Below are positions 11,915 to 23,575 of a stretch of 64,000 nt of DNA, piece by piece; the stretch's first letter is position 1, and every line of letters starts with the position of its first letter. The notes under the pieces are model-generated. The model saw nothing but the letters and a program-made list of their open reading frames with translations, did no database searches and was not told the origin of the DNA. A program made the position numbers and the translations under genes. The stretch is from Dichetophora obliterata (Eukaryota; Arthropoda; Insecta; Diptera; Sciomyzidae): NCBI GenBank assembly GCA_963920525.1, contig OY986435.1, positions 258,933,462-258,997,461 on the forward strand. Direction: 5' to 3'.

Positions 11915-13200
11915 GTCGAGGAATGAATCTGTTTCACTAATAAGACAGGCTAAACGGTATTTTGCGGTTAAGCTTCAACCCTCCCTTCCAACTTAAACAC
12001 TTTGGAGCAATATAAAAAAACTTGGGGTTTCAACACCAGTAAATGAGCTTGATGTTGGTAAATGTGTTATGTAGATTAACTCAAACGCAATAGGTAAAGA
12101 TGGCATTCCCATAAAGTTTATTAAAATCATTTTTCCCCACATTATCAGCCCCTAAAAAATATCATCAATTTTTGTTTCATAACCTCATCATTTCCGGACA
12201 ATTGGAAAGTGGCAACTGTATTACCGATAGCAGAAAAGCAAAACCCATCTGGTTCCAGTGATTTCAGGTCTATAATTATTTTACCACCTTTTTCAAAAAT
12301 TTGTGAGAAACTCATGGCTCAGCAAATCAATAATTTTATACTCGGCAGAAACCTGTATCTGGTTTTCGAGCTGGACATAGTTGCTCTTCAGCTGTTGTTA
12401 AAGTCAATGACGAAATAAGACCTGAATACGATGAGGATTCTATGACTACACTCTGTCTGCTGGACTTCTCTAAAGCTTTTGAGTAAGTCATCAGTATTTG
12501 TGTCATAAGCTTAAGACTTTATTTGGTTTCTGTAAAAGTGCTGTCAATCTTATTTCCAGTTATTTGTGTAAAAGGTCTCAAAAAGTTAAAATTGGTCAAT
12601 TGTTCTCTCAGTACAAGTTATTATTAAAGGGTGTTCTTGTTATATTCAATATTTATAAATTATATTTTTAATGTTTGCATACAAGCATCTATTCATGCAT
12701 ATGCTGATGATGTTCAGCTTTATCTTTTACGACGAACTGGGTATCTTGACGAACTCTGTTGCAGAATGAGTGAAGATCTTAACAGCATCAATGAGTGAGC
12801 CAGTAACAATGGTCTACAATTAAATGCGTCAATGTCACATGTATCCCTGATTTGTTTATTGGAATAAATAAGCTAACTGTTGTGTCAAAAATTGTAAGTC
12901 TCAGCTTTTACCAAAATTTTTCTTTGTCCTGTGTGGATCATGTGAACAATGTAGTGAAAAAGTTTATTATGTCCTACGTAATTTGAAATTGTGTGCTACT
13001 GTAACTCCTGTAAATATAAATCGTAAGTTGGTGAAACAATTTATTTTGCCATTGATAACACTCTGAGAAAGTGTACAGTAAGCTCAACTCACCATTTGGC
13101 TTTAGAAATGCAATACTTGATAGAGACATAACATCATATATCAGAGCAAGAAACGAATATTTGCCGCATGTTTTAGCTTTTTTGTAATGCAAAAAATGTT
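11915..13200 (+). pseudogene. Decayed non-LTR retrotransposon (LINE) reverse transcriptase, CR1/jockey-like
   Basis: Translating successive frames on the + strand gives the ordered landmarks of a LINE ORF2. First is a linker with S-x-IRxAKR and 'lW..IKKLGVS' at about 11920-12045. Next comes 'GIP.KF' at 12100 and 'VATVLPIAEKQNPS..DFRSI' at 12210. Then 'LLDFSKAF' (RT block with the first catalytic Asp) lies at 12460 and 'AYADDVQLY' (the YADD catalytic box) at 12700, followed by a thumb-like segment to about 13180. Many frameshifts and stops interrupt it, so it is inactive. The 5' endonuclease part is not visible, consistent with 5' truncation. A second, less decayed LINE lies at 56790-58060 on the other strand. 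CR1 versus jockey clade cannot be settled by eye. Confidence 0.8.
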
Positions 13201-13525
13201 TTATATTTTATTTTTTTTTTTGCACGCCGAGATGAGTGCGCCATTTTGCGGGTAGCTTCAAATTCTAACCTCACTGCCAGAAAATTGCTGAAACAGATGG
13301 AGCGAAAGCACATGTTCACAACGTGCAAAGAATTTTAAAAAAATGAAATACAATTAAACTCAAAAAATTACAAAGGAAACCGTCACTTACAGCGAAACAT
13401 CGAGCAGCAAGATTGAAGTTTGCTGAAGATCACTTTAAGTGGAGAAAATCATGCGCTGCGTACTAATCACTGACGAAAAAAAATTTAAACTCGACGGTCC
13501 AGATAGTATGTATATATAGTATAGA

Positions 13526-15028
13526 GTGATTCCATTGCTTTTCGGAAAAAAAAATTAAATTCTCAACCAGACCCTCTCCGATTTGGTTTAAACTTTGTAT
13601 ACACGTAGTATTAGCTACAATTTAGAAAATAAATTTGTAATTTTTATTTTTTTCGAGTGGTTACTGAGTTACGGGTACTCAAAAATTGAAAAATTTCGGT
13701 TTTATTTTCTTGAGAACTGTTTTTCATTTGATCATAACTTCGGTTAAGTTTGAGATAGAGCTACGATTTTAGATTCATATTATAGATATTTTCAAAAGGC
13801 TTATTTTGTATAATAAAACTTTAAAATTTCTAAAATATTTACGTTATTTTTTTCATAAAAGTTTAAAAAAAAATATTTTGATGAAAGTCATTTTTAAAAA
13901 TTTTGGAAAAAATATATATTAATTAATGATAGTTTATCTAAGTTCTCTCAAAATTTTAGCCTACGACAATGGGAACACTCAGTGCTTCGGTCTAAGCTAA
14001 GCAGAGTGGATAAAATTCTTCGAAATAAAATCATCTAATAACAATTAAAATTGAAAAAGCTCTATTTTTGAAATTTTTTTCTACATTTGTCACATATCTC
14101 ATGTTCAAGTGTTATGAAGGGAACTTTTTCTACCATCCATTGAGAAACCGAGCGTAAATTGCGCCTTTGAAATTTGTGATCTTTCTCATTAAATGGATTA
14201 CAGCACAAAACTTTGAAATTAGACATTTTATGTAAATTTAATATTTAAAAGTTTAATATTTAAGCGATTCACTTGCACTCACAGAACTGGCGATTCTTGG
14301 GATTTGAAGCACGTTCGGTAATTGTTATTAGGATTGTTATTTTTGTAGATTTTTTCTTGAATGTGCAGCATGAATGTGTTGTGTGAAATTTAATATTAAT
14401 TGTTATTATATGAGTTTATTTCGAAAAATTTTATCAACTCCGCTTAGCTTACTGTACATACTGTGTACATACACACACATATGGCCTTCTTTAGTGTGTT
14501 CAGTTCTTGTTGCTTTCTCAAAAGCTGCTGTGTTGAGCATAAATTTTGAGGTAAATTTACTTTGAAATTTATTTTAATAGTGTTCCCATTGTCATCCTAG
14601 GCTAAAATTTTGAGAGAACTTAGATAAACTATCATTAATTAATATATATTTTTCCAAAATTTTTAAAAATGACTTTCATCAAAATATTTTTTTTTAAACT
14701 TTTATGAAAAAAATAACGTAAATATTTTAGAAATTTTACAGTTTTATTATACAAAAACAGCCTTTTGAAAATACCGATAATATGAATCTAAAATCGTTAC
14801 TCTATCTCAAACTTAACCGAAGTTATGATCAAATGAAAAACAGTCCTCAAGAAAAAAACCGACTTTTTTCAATTTTTAAGTTTATCTCAGTAGCCACTTG
14901 AAAAAAATAAAAATTACAAATTTATTTTCTAAATTGTAGCCTACGCTACGTGTATACAAAGTTTAAACCAAATCGGAGAGGGTCAGGTTGAGAGTGTTGT
15001 TGAAAAGCATTGTAATCATCCTATAGTA
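13526..15028. mobile_element. Long-inverted-repeat element (foldback type), ~1.5 kb
   Basis: The arm at about 13526-13980 is repeated inverted at about 14578-15028, roughly 450 bp per arm and about 90% alike by eye. Termini read TATAGAGTGATTCCATTG and, reverse complemented, TATAGGATGATTACAATG. The ~600-bp core has no convincing gene. The element interrupts the Tc1-like transposase just after the DGPDS region. The flanks (AGTATGTATAT and AGTAAGTATAT) look like an imperfect target duplication, but its exact length is unclear. The end shares GATTCCAT and CTCCGATTT words with 15259 and 23600. Confidence 0.8.
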
Positions 15029-15258
15029 AGTATATTACCACTATTTGAGGAAGAAAGAGCGTATCCCAAGTCGTAGTCAAAACGAGGGTAGATAAGTAAT
15101 TGTATGGGCTGGAATTGGACATTCTGGAGGAACTGAAATTAAGTTTGTTCCCACAGGAATTAATCTCCAAGATTATCTTAATTTAATTGATAATGTAATA
15201 GTTAATCGTAAAACTTAATTAAAATTTCTACATAAAAATGCTGCTATATACATATACA

Positions 15259-17177
15259 TGGGGCATTCCATGTCAAATCGGCCACGATCCGGACTTGAGG
15301 TCTCCGATTTTTTTCAGGGTCGGTAGAGGAACTAAAAAAGACATAACTGTTCGATTTTAGCTAAATCCGAAGATTTTTGTAGCTTTTACGGCATAAATAA
15401 GAAAAAGGAACGCGTTTCATTATTTCTGCATATTTCAAAACTGAAAAGAGATAGATTAATGAAAATTTGTAGGCATGCGTATAATAATATTGACATTCCA
15501 AAAAAAAATTAAAAAAAAATTAAAAACTCATTTTAAAAAAATCATTTTTTTAAAAAAATCGATTTTTAAAAAAATACCATTTTTTAAAAACTTGAAAAAA
15601 TTTATACTGATAGCCCCAAGTCTTGCGCAAATTTAGAATACTTAACTTTTGGATGGACTTAAAAATTGCAAAAGTTATGAATTTTATTGTAAAGCTCTAC
15701 GCGAAAAATTATGATTTAATACGTAGCTCCAAGCGATCTTACCGTCCTGAAATGCAAGCACAATCCCACAATAACTAGTCTTTATGCAATATGAATACAT
15801 TTTTATGGGGCTGTTGCATTAGGGGAAAAAATCAGTAAACTCTACTTTACACTCAGAGAAAATTTGTTTATTTAATTATTAATATGTACATTTGAGCAAA
15901 TAGTAAATACAAAGTTTTGTAAATAAATCATAACTTTATGAGTGTCGAATTTGTATCGTTGGAAAACTTTTTTTTATCATAATTGTTCGTGCTTTTTGAA
16001 AAAAACTAATCATTATTCAATTGTGTATTAAGAAAACAATTATATTAATTGTGTATGGAAATCTTAAATAATACATAAAATCTAAGCAAAGTAAAATAAA
16101 ATCAACAACTTACTTTTTGTCATCAATTGTCTCCTCATCTAAAGCTTTCAAAACAGCGTTCAATTGTTTTTTCGCTAATTCCAAATTTTCAAATTTATCT
16201 GAATGGGAAAAAGTTGATTCTGGGCTCGATGAATCTTCATTATCTGGAATTTCACCTCTTCCGATCTTCATTCTGCATGTATCGCAGATGAGTGCATCTC
16301 CAGAAATGTTTTGAAATAGGTGTCTACAAGACATCGGAAAAGGTCTTAAACTTGTTGTTACCGAATCTGCAGAAACTAAGCGAGCAGTTGGGAAGAAGAT
16401 AGGAGTTACAGAATATTGTACATAATCAAGTTTATTATTGATGTTAAATTGTTGTACAATATAATTTACTTACGGTCACCTATTTCAAAAGGGTTGCAAC
16501 AGCGTTTTTTTCGCGGGGACTCATGTCGACACCTCTTGTCTGTAACTCACTTACATTGAACAAGTTTCAACAAAACTTTTAAAAATACAGTAACAATAAA
16601 CTTCGGTGGTTTCCAAAAAGTGTTGAATTCACAGAACTGAATTAAAACACCAATAGTTACGAAGTACAGAGAATTTAAAAGCTATTCTGCCTGCGTTCCG
16701 TGACAGTCGGATCGCTTGGAGCTACGTATTAAATCATAATTTTTCGCGTAGAGCTTTACAATAAAATTCATAACTTTTGCAATTTTTAAGTCCACCCAAA
16801 AGTTAAGTATTCTAAATTTGCGCAAGACTTGGGGCTATCAGTATAAATTTTTTCAAGTTTTTAAAAAATGGTGTTATTTTAAAAATCGATTTTTTTTTAA
16901 AAATGATTTTTTTTTTAATTTTTTTTTTTTTAATTTCAATATTATTATACGCATGCCTACAAATTTTAATTAATCTATCTCTTTTCAGTTTTGAAATATG
17001 CAGAAATAATGAAACGCGTTCCTTTTTTTATTTATGCCGTTAAAGCTACAAAATCTTCGGATTTAGCTAACATCGAACAGTTATGTCTTTTTTTAGTTCC
17101 TCTACCGACCCTGAAAATTTGAAAAAAATCGGAGACCTCAAGTCCGGATCGTGGCCGATTTGACATGGAATGCCCCA
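15259..17177. mobile_element. Long-inverted-repeat element carrying a gene fragment, 1.9 kb
   Basis: Arms 15259-15741 and 16710-17177 are inverted copies of about 475 bp. They start TGGGGCATTCCATGTCAAAT, and the inner ends share GCTCCAAGCGATC. Flanking TATACA at 15253-15258 and 17178-17183 is a perfect 6-bp candidate target duplication; an 8-bp alternative (ATATACAT/ATATACAG) has one mismatch. The core holds two exon-like segments on the minus strand (16114-16530). The element sits inside the Tc1-like transposase. It does not match a superfamily I can name; long inverted repeats with a 6- or 8-bp duplication leave several options. Confidence 0.8.
16114..16530 (-). pseudogene. Two exon-like segments of a Cys-rich element protein
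   Basis: On the minus strand a segment ending at 16474 reads DKRCRH-SPRKKRCCNPF-EIGD and stops at a GTAAGT donor (16468-16473). After a 107-nt intron ending CTGCAG (16367-16372) the frame continues at 16366 with about 84 codons. These include SCRHLF, LICDTCRMKIG, then an acidic stretch and a Lys/Glu/Leu-rich helix. This segment ends at 16114 at another GTAAGT donor. Paired CC, C-R-H and C-x-x-C suggest zinc binding. The splice phase agrees across the intron. No further exon is visible before the inverted repeat, so the gene looks truncated. From memory the CCNPF and CxxCR pattern recurs in uncharacterised arthropod and Hydra proteins linked to repeats; function unknown. Confidence 0.6.
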
Positions 17178-17500
17178 TATACAGCAAGAATAGTAAAAAA
17201 CTTCTTTCCAGGACAAGATATTGAAATATCGGAGTGACCTGCACGATCACCTGACTTGAACATTATACAACATTAAACTGTTGGTGTTACCTTGCAAGGG
17301 AAGTTTATGCCGATAATTGACAATATAATACCATTCAGTTTTAGACAATATAATACCATTCAGGAACTAGTAGCTAAATTTCGAATTGAGAAGCGATACC
17401 GAGAAAATACATCAAAAAACTTTTTTAATCACTACCAAATTGCGATTCTGAAGATTTAAAAAACAAATGGAGGCTACACTCAATACTAAATACTAATATT

Positions 17501-19161
17501 ATAAAAATTAAAAATTGATTTCTTATCATTTTTTGCTTTAGAATAATATTGAGCTATATCATATTTTATTTTCTTTTTTTTGCATTTTTCGATAGAAAAA
17601 AGAAATCGTCTAAAGCAGGAAGCACACTTTGATTTAAATTTTAAACACGTTTTCTTGAAAACTGCGCTTTCCAGCTTGCGATTTTCATAACAAAGTCAAT
17701 TTTTAACGCTTTTTAGGTTGCTTTTTGCAACATACGAGTTATTAAATTATCAGTGGATCACAATCTCATTGATAAATTTCATATTGGAATTTCTATCAAC
17801 AAAAAAGTAACGAAAGTTTTCAGTAAAAATTACAAAAATTATTCCATAATCACATTCATACTCAACAGGAAAATATTTTGATTTTTGTTTCAGATAAATT
17901 TTGCGACCTGTGGGAAGGTCGCCAGCTAAGTTCGTGTTTTAAGCACTGGTCCACGTCATCCCGTGGCTTGCTGTAGTATATTAATGAAATAATTATTGAT
18001 TATTATCTGAAAATTTTATACAATCTCCTTCCAAGTACTGTAAATACACCTAAAAAGTTTAGAGTACCTATATTATTTACTATTTCCAAAAAAAGATTAA
18101 TGAAAATTGCATATTTCACCTTTAATGATTGCCATTTTTTGTACTGACATTATTAAATAACGAAAACAAGGCCTAAATTTTATTATTTTTGTTACTTGCA
18201 AAAAATTTTGTTAGTATTCGGTTTCGGCTTCGGTCTACGGCCAATTGTTTCTATTTGTCCGAACATTCGGCTTCGGCCAAAAATCCACATTTGGTCGGAC
18301 ACTATAATCTATTTTAACTTTTTCCCTACTCTATAGTATCTGCAATTTGCTTCAACTTTTTCAAAGGTTATTTTTATTTCCTTTTTTTTATTAATGTATT
18401 TACTCTTTTTTTATTATAATATACGATATTTACACAATAATCTTTAAATCTAAAGTATTGTTAAATGTCAGTAATTAAATCTTAAGCCCGAATGTTATAA
18501 TTTTAATCGTATTAAATTTTTATTTAATTAACTAAACTAAATGATTTTTGTACTATAAAAAACATAGTTCTAAGTGTACTGATGCCAGGCTTTAATTTGA
18601 ATTTTATAAATAAAAATTAATTAATAAAATAAAAAACTTAAAGTTGATTGCAAGTAATCAGAATCCGTTTACAGAACTTTTGCATCTCAGGTACAACTCC
18701 AAGTAGCCCGTCACACATTTTAAACCCTTTTTACCAAATTTTAGTACGCATCTACATAATCAATGTAATGTTCATATTAAATGTCAGTTTTCTAGGACAA
18801 GTAGTTTAGGCTGTAGGTCGATCAGTGATGGAGTCAGATAGTAGGAAGCAAACGCTCTATTAAATTATTATATAGACATCTTTAAACGATTTTTCGCTGG
18901 GAAAAATTTTATCGGAGTTATGGTTTCAAGGAGTTTTTAACTCAGAATTAAATGTAGCATCCGAAACTGAATGTTACCAGCATGAATAAATTGCTCCTAC
19001 ATAATACACTATATCTTATGTGAAAATTAAAAGTAAAAGTTTTCATACCACAAGCTAATGCAAACAATTTTACAAGGTCAAGTTCTCTAAAATTAAAAAC
19101 AACGATTTTCGCGTTAATTTTTTAATGTATATTTTTTTAATTTTTTAAATTTTATTTTAAA
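17501..19161. other. AT-rich non-coding stretch
   Basis: No gene recognised. Around 18218-18285 there is a local GC-richer repeat of 'ttcggcttcggc'. The remainder is AT-rich without bounded repeats. Confidence 0.45.
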
Positions 19162-19750
19162 CTAGCTGATATACCCGGTGTTACTCGAGAGTCACTTATA
19201 TAAACATTTTAACATACACTTCTCGATTAAATGTTTTTTAAAATCGGGAATATTGAAAAACATGTTGAATTTTATTTTAATTTTATTTTATTTAATTTTA
19301 TTTATCTACCGTTAGAAAGGTAATTGAACGAACATTAATCCAAAAAAGTTTAAGAAAATTTTTGTTGTTGGTGGTTCCATCTCTTGCGGTGAGCTAATTG
19401 AATTCAAAGGGGTACGAAAAACATATTTTAAAAATTAAAAATAATTTTTATATTTACTTAATCTTAAAGCAAGCACAATTACCTTTTCAACAAAATAAAA
19501 ATTATGGTGGCGTCCTTGAGATATGGACATTTTAACGTCTAAACAAAGATTAATATTAAAAAACATATTGAACTTTTTAACAAAAAAAATTTTAATGAAA
19601 TATATTAAAAACAGCGGAGTTAGTGGCATTAAAAGTAAAAACTTTGATTTTCATATAATTTTTTTCTCATTATTAGCTATCAATGTTTTATGAAAATTCG
19701 TTGTGCTAAAAATGATTGTACCTTCTAAAATGTCTATTAGCTGCGTTTTT

Positions 19751-20128
19751 TCATTGGAGATCAGGATCATATAATCGCATTTGCAAGCAAAGCAAAAACA
19801 ACAAAAAGTCCAGCAAGTGAGCTAGACATTTAAATTGATCCAATGCTATGTTTTTAAGTGTTAATGACGCTAGATGACGCTGCGACTGAAAAAACTGGCA
19901 GTACTGCATTATTTTACTTTTTAAAAGTTTGATAGCAATAGCATTTTCGCAAAATATTTCGCAAAACTTATCTACTGGCTGTTTAAGAACATCAGATATT
20001 CTTCTGTAAGCAGAAAATAGCGCCACCTGTCTGTAATCCCAAACGTGTGGGGTTAAATTTGAAGAAACTTTTGAAAAAACAGTATTCAGCTTTTCACCGC
20101 ATGGTGTAAGTATAGTCTGTACCCACAC
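19751..20128 (-). CDS. Unassigned 125-codon open frame inside the Helitron
   Basis: A 125-codon frame opens with ATG at 20128 and ends at 19751. Its composition is less biased than surrounding AT-driven frames, with Cys, Trp and a leucine/phenylalanine-rich C-terminal third (LLDFLLFLLCLQ). I recognise no domain, and it has no homologous-looking neighbour. It lies within the minus-strand Helitron, between its CTAG end and the mariner, so it could be captured sequence or chance. Absence of a second copy in this window leaves conservation untested. Confidence 0.25.
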   Translation of the reverse strand: MWVQTILTPCGEKLNTVFSKVSSNLTPHVWDYRQVALFSAYRRISDVLKQPVDKFCEIFCENAIAIKLLKSKIMQYCQFFQSQRHLASLTLKNIALDQFKCLAHLLDFLLFLLCLQMRLYDPDLQ

Positions 20129-20314
20129 ATCTTACAAATGTGGCGTCATCTATTTGTGAATTTAACGCACAGATCAAAACTAATGAAATAATTGTGCTGA
20201 CCAGATGCGCATATGTTTTATTATATCGCCTTATAGCTAAAACTGATTACATGAAAATATTAACTTTAACAGCATTCTTATTCACAGTCATTCTTTCGAT
20301 AAAATTGTGATATA

Positions 20315-21599
20315 TTGGGGGTTGGAATTAATTTTAAAGGTTTTTTTCGGTTTTTGAGCATTTATTTAGAAACAACGGTACAATGTATATTATTCAAAGT
20401 ATTGTCTATCGTTAGCTACAACATTTTCCCATCTTTCTGGCAGCATATGGATTCCGCGCCGGAAGAACGATTCGTCTTTTGAGGCAATCCACGAATCGAC
20501 CCATTTTTTGGTATCCTCGTAAGAAGTGAAGCGCTGCTCAGCCAAGCCATGCGTCATCGATCTGAATAGGTGGTAGTCCGAAGGGGCTATGTCTGGGCTA
20601 TAAGGCGGATGGGGTAGCACATCCCAATTCAGCGCCTCCAACGTTTCCTTGACGGTTCTTGCAACATGTGGCCGTGCGTTGTCATGTTGAAAAACCACTT
20701 TGTCGTGTCTTTTGGCATATTCCGGCCGTTTAACCTTTAATGCTCGGCTCAATTGCATCAATTGTTGTTGGTAGCGTTCCCCAGTGATGGTTTCGTTAGG
20801 TTTTAGCAGCTCATAGTACACGACACCCTTCTGATCCCACCAAATACACAGCATAAGCTTGGCGCCATGAATATTCGGCTTGGCCCTCGATGTTGATGCA
20901 TGGCCGGGTGGTCCCCACGATTTTTTTCGCTTAGGATTATCGTAATGGATCCACTTTTCATCGCCAGTGACAATACGATGCAAAAACTCTTCCTTTTATG
21001 CCGTTGAAGCAGTTGTTCGCACATGCAAAATCGCCGTTCAACGTCTCTCGGCTTCAACTGGTACGGCACCCAATTTCCTTGCTTTTGAATCATTCCCATG
21101 GCCTTCAAGCGTTTGACGACCGTTGATAAGTCGACTCCTAATGATTCTGACAATTCTTGAAGGGTTTGACACGGGTCTTCATCGAGCAAAGCCTCCAATT
21201 CCTCATCTTCAAACTTTTTCGGCTGGCCCGGACGCTCTTTGTCTTCCGTATCAAAATCACCACTTTTAAACCGACGGAACCAGTACTCACAAGTAGAAAT
21301 CGATGAAGCATAGTCCCCGTAAGCCTCAGTAAGCGTGCGTTGTGCTTCAACCGCTTTTTTCTTCATATGGAAGCACAAAAGTAAACCTTCCCGCAAATTG
21401 CGTTTTGTTGGAACGAAAGTCGACATGTTCACAGAGAAAAAAATATATGTTGTTTACACTTCAGTGGAATGACACATACTGAAAAATGAAGCTTAGACAA
21501 TGTGCTTTGAAATGAATATAGTCACAGGTGTGCCCGATGCGATATATTGATAGTTACGCCATCTCTTAGAAAACCTTTAAAACTAATTCCAACCCCCAA
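20315..21599 (-). mobile_element. Full-length mariner element, 1285 bp
   Basis: Inverted terminal repeats TTGGGGGTTGGAATTAATTT (left) and its near-perfect counterpart at the right are flanked by TA (20313-20314 and 21600-21601), the mariner target duplication. The length is that of an intact mariner. It contains a transposase gene with one frameshift on the minus strand. It inserted into the Helitron at 19162-22714 and is therefore younger. The near-identical inverted repeats and almost intact gene imply recent arrival relative to other elements here. Confidence 0.95.
20390..21432 (-). pseudogene. mariner transposase (DD34D, mauritiana-type), one frameshift
   Basis: The gene starts at ATG 21432 or 21426 and ends at a stop at 20390, about 345 codons, the usual mariner size. 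The N-terminal half has the paired helix-turn-helix DNA-binding region ending in WVPYQLKPRD, a variant of the WVPHEL signature. The catalytic half has TGDEKW (first Asp), HDNARPH (second Asp) and YSPDIAPSDYHLF (third Asp), the DD34D triad that cuts and joins DNA. Around 20985-20995 one A is missing from an A-rich run, shifting the frame between QRHKR and the TGDEKW region; the two halves overlap in different frames. No internal stop codons are present otherwise. The C terminus RWENVVANDRQYFE closely resembles Mos1-like transposases (memory). Inactive as written. Confidence 0.95.
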
Positions 21600-22976
21600 T
21601 ATATACAACATTTAAAGTACCATTGATAAAGAACTAAGTGACAACGGTGACACAATAGTGAGAAAAAATAGCGCCAACACAGCAAAACAAATTTAACAGG
21701 AGGGGGGTGAGGAGGCAAAAAATAAGTAGATCCACTATAAAGAAGATTTTATATAATCCAAAATAATCGTAATTACTTCAGACACACAATTGCATTCATA
21801 GAGATAAATGGGGACGTTCAAACTGTATAGAGAATTCTAAAACAAAACAAAGTTTTCTTAATAGTCTGGCATGAAAAAATAGATTTTTAGCCATAACTTT
21901 TGATTGGAAAGAGATATTGGGGTAATTTTTTCACATAAATAATTTTTGAGACTTGACTTTTTTGTAAAAACAACATTTTGGAAAAAATAAATTTAGCTAA
22001 AAAAATCAAAAGGGGGTAGGTACCCTTGTTGTTTTGATGACAAAAACAGTTAAATAATTTTTGCGCTTAGCTGAAAGAATTTTTGCAAATAAATGCTATG
22101 TCATATGAAAAGTAGTCAGATTTGCTGTTTTTAATTGATTTCGTTTTTACAACAACAACAATTTTTGAGTCATTTTTTGAGTAAAAAGTCAATATTTTGG
22201 ACCTTTTTTGGCATACTCATAAAACATATATACACTGACTTAACGGTACAGTTCAACCTATTTTTGTGAAGTGATTTTATTGAACTTTTGAACAAAAAAA
22301 ATTTGAATGAAATATATTAATGGACAGCGAAGATATTTGCATCGAAAGAGCAAACTTTGATTTATATGTCGTTTTTTTCTCATTCTTAGGTAACGATGTT
22401 TTATGAAAAAGTCGTTGTACTGAAAATTTCTTCAATTTTGAAGATATGTGAGTGTTTTTGATGTCAAAATAACAAAAAAATTTTAAAATTAAATATACAA
22501 AAATCTCCGATACTAAAAAAGTTTATAATAACAAAATTTCCGTTAGTTGAAAAATTTCAGAGGGGGCGTGGCAAAAACTAAGTATGTAACATTTTAAGTT
22601 GGGATAAGCTTAATATGTTTACCTAGTTTGAGCAAAATCCGTTGAGCCGTTTAGATTTGTATAAAGGCCAAACAAACAAACAAACAAACAGAAAATGAGT
22701 TTTATTACTATAGATATAGCAATTAAAAAATTTATCACATAATAATAAAAATTTATATAAATAAACTTAAACTATCTGTTTTACTATATCAAAAGGAATT
22801 CTACGTCTACACTATCGATACTATCGAAACTGTGTCTATTTTTTAATAAAAACAATCGTGTTTTGAATTCTTGAGTTTTGTTCCAAACAATATTTTTCTC
22901 ATATATTTCTAACCCAATAAAAGGTATTTCCAACTTTTTCAACATTAAACCTATTTTTGGAGATTTTTTTCCTGTA

Positions 22977-23575
22977 CAGACGTCCCCACTTAATTGCACA
23001 AGCAAAAATTGTTACACTTTTGTTCACTTAACCGGGAAACTCAATTAATGAAATCCCAATCAAAATGACCAGTTTGTCAATAAAAAAAAATACGCCTTAA
23101 CTGCATTTTTTCTTTAATTACTCTGGGTTACACGCACCCCGGACCAAAGTAATTTTTTATGGGTCGGTAATCACAACAATTGACATTTTTTTCAATTCGC
23201 GGGTTTTCGAGATATCGGTAAAAAAGCGTGTTTTAGGTAGTGGATCAACTCAAACCAAAATATCTCGTTATTGATAAATTCGAGAGAAATATTCTTTATA
23301 TTCTTCAAAAGGAAAAATTTAGTGACATATTCTTTCGTTTCCCAGAAAGCCATGAGCCACATTTTTGAGGAACAATTAAACGGGATTTTTTATATCGATT
23401 TTACTCAATGGCCCAGAATTTTATAAGCAAAAAACCGGGGAATTCTATTAAGTGGGAATCAATTAAACGGGAAAAACACCGTACATTTCTTAAGGTAACG
23501 TGGTATTGACACAATTTTTCGTTCATTAAAGCGGGGAAATCAATTAGGTATGATGGAATTAAGCGGGGACTACTG
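22977..23575. mobile_element. pogo/Tigger-like MITE, 599 bp
   Basis: Ends CAGACGTCCCCACTTAATT (left) and, reverse complemented, CAGTAGTCCCCGCTTAATT (right), each flanked by TA, match the CAGTnGTCCCC terminus and TA duplication of pogo/Tigger elements. Sub-terminal phrases such as 'caattaagcggg' recur several times in both orientations. No transposase is present. Confidence 0.75.

Larger units (their letters stand above)
13230..17500 (+). pseudogene. Tc1-like transposase remnant split by two nested elements
   Basis: Three blocks in one order and strand reconstruct the plan of a Tc1-family transposase. Block 1 (13230-13510) holds a helix-turn-helix-like segment, then a 'KPSLTAKHRAARLKFAEDH' type segment and 'TDEKKFKLDGPDS', the region of the first catalytic Asp. 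Block 2 (15030-15250) carries 'VWAGIGHSGGTEIKFVPTG' and a decayed 'NAAIY' (second Asp region). Block 3 (17178-17495) carries 'PARSPDLN' (third catalytic region) and a C terminus ending in NGGYTQY before a stop. Between the blocks sit the elements at 13526-15028 and 15259-17177. Each block contains stops and frameshifts, so the gene is dead. Outer terminal repeats were not found with confidence. Confidence 0.8.
19162..22714 (-). mobile_element. Non-autonomous Helitron, interrupted by a mariner
   Basis: Read on the minus strand the element begins A|TCTATAGTAATAAAACTC at 22714 and ends GGGTATATCAGCTAG|T at 19162, matching the Helitron rule of TC start, CTAG end and insertion between A and T. Just inside the 5' end is a CAAA/TTTG tetranucleotide run and a phrase equivalent to 'aaatccgttgagccgttt', as in other insect Helitrons. 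Without the mariner at 20315-21599 it is about 2.27 kb. Segments 19545-19735 and 22280-22450 are diverged direct repeats on either side of the mariner. No Rep/helicase domain was seen. Confidence 0.75.
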
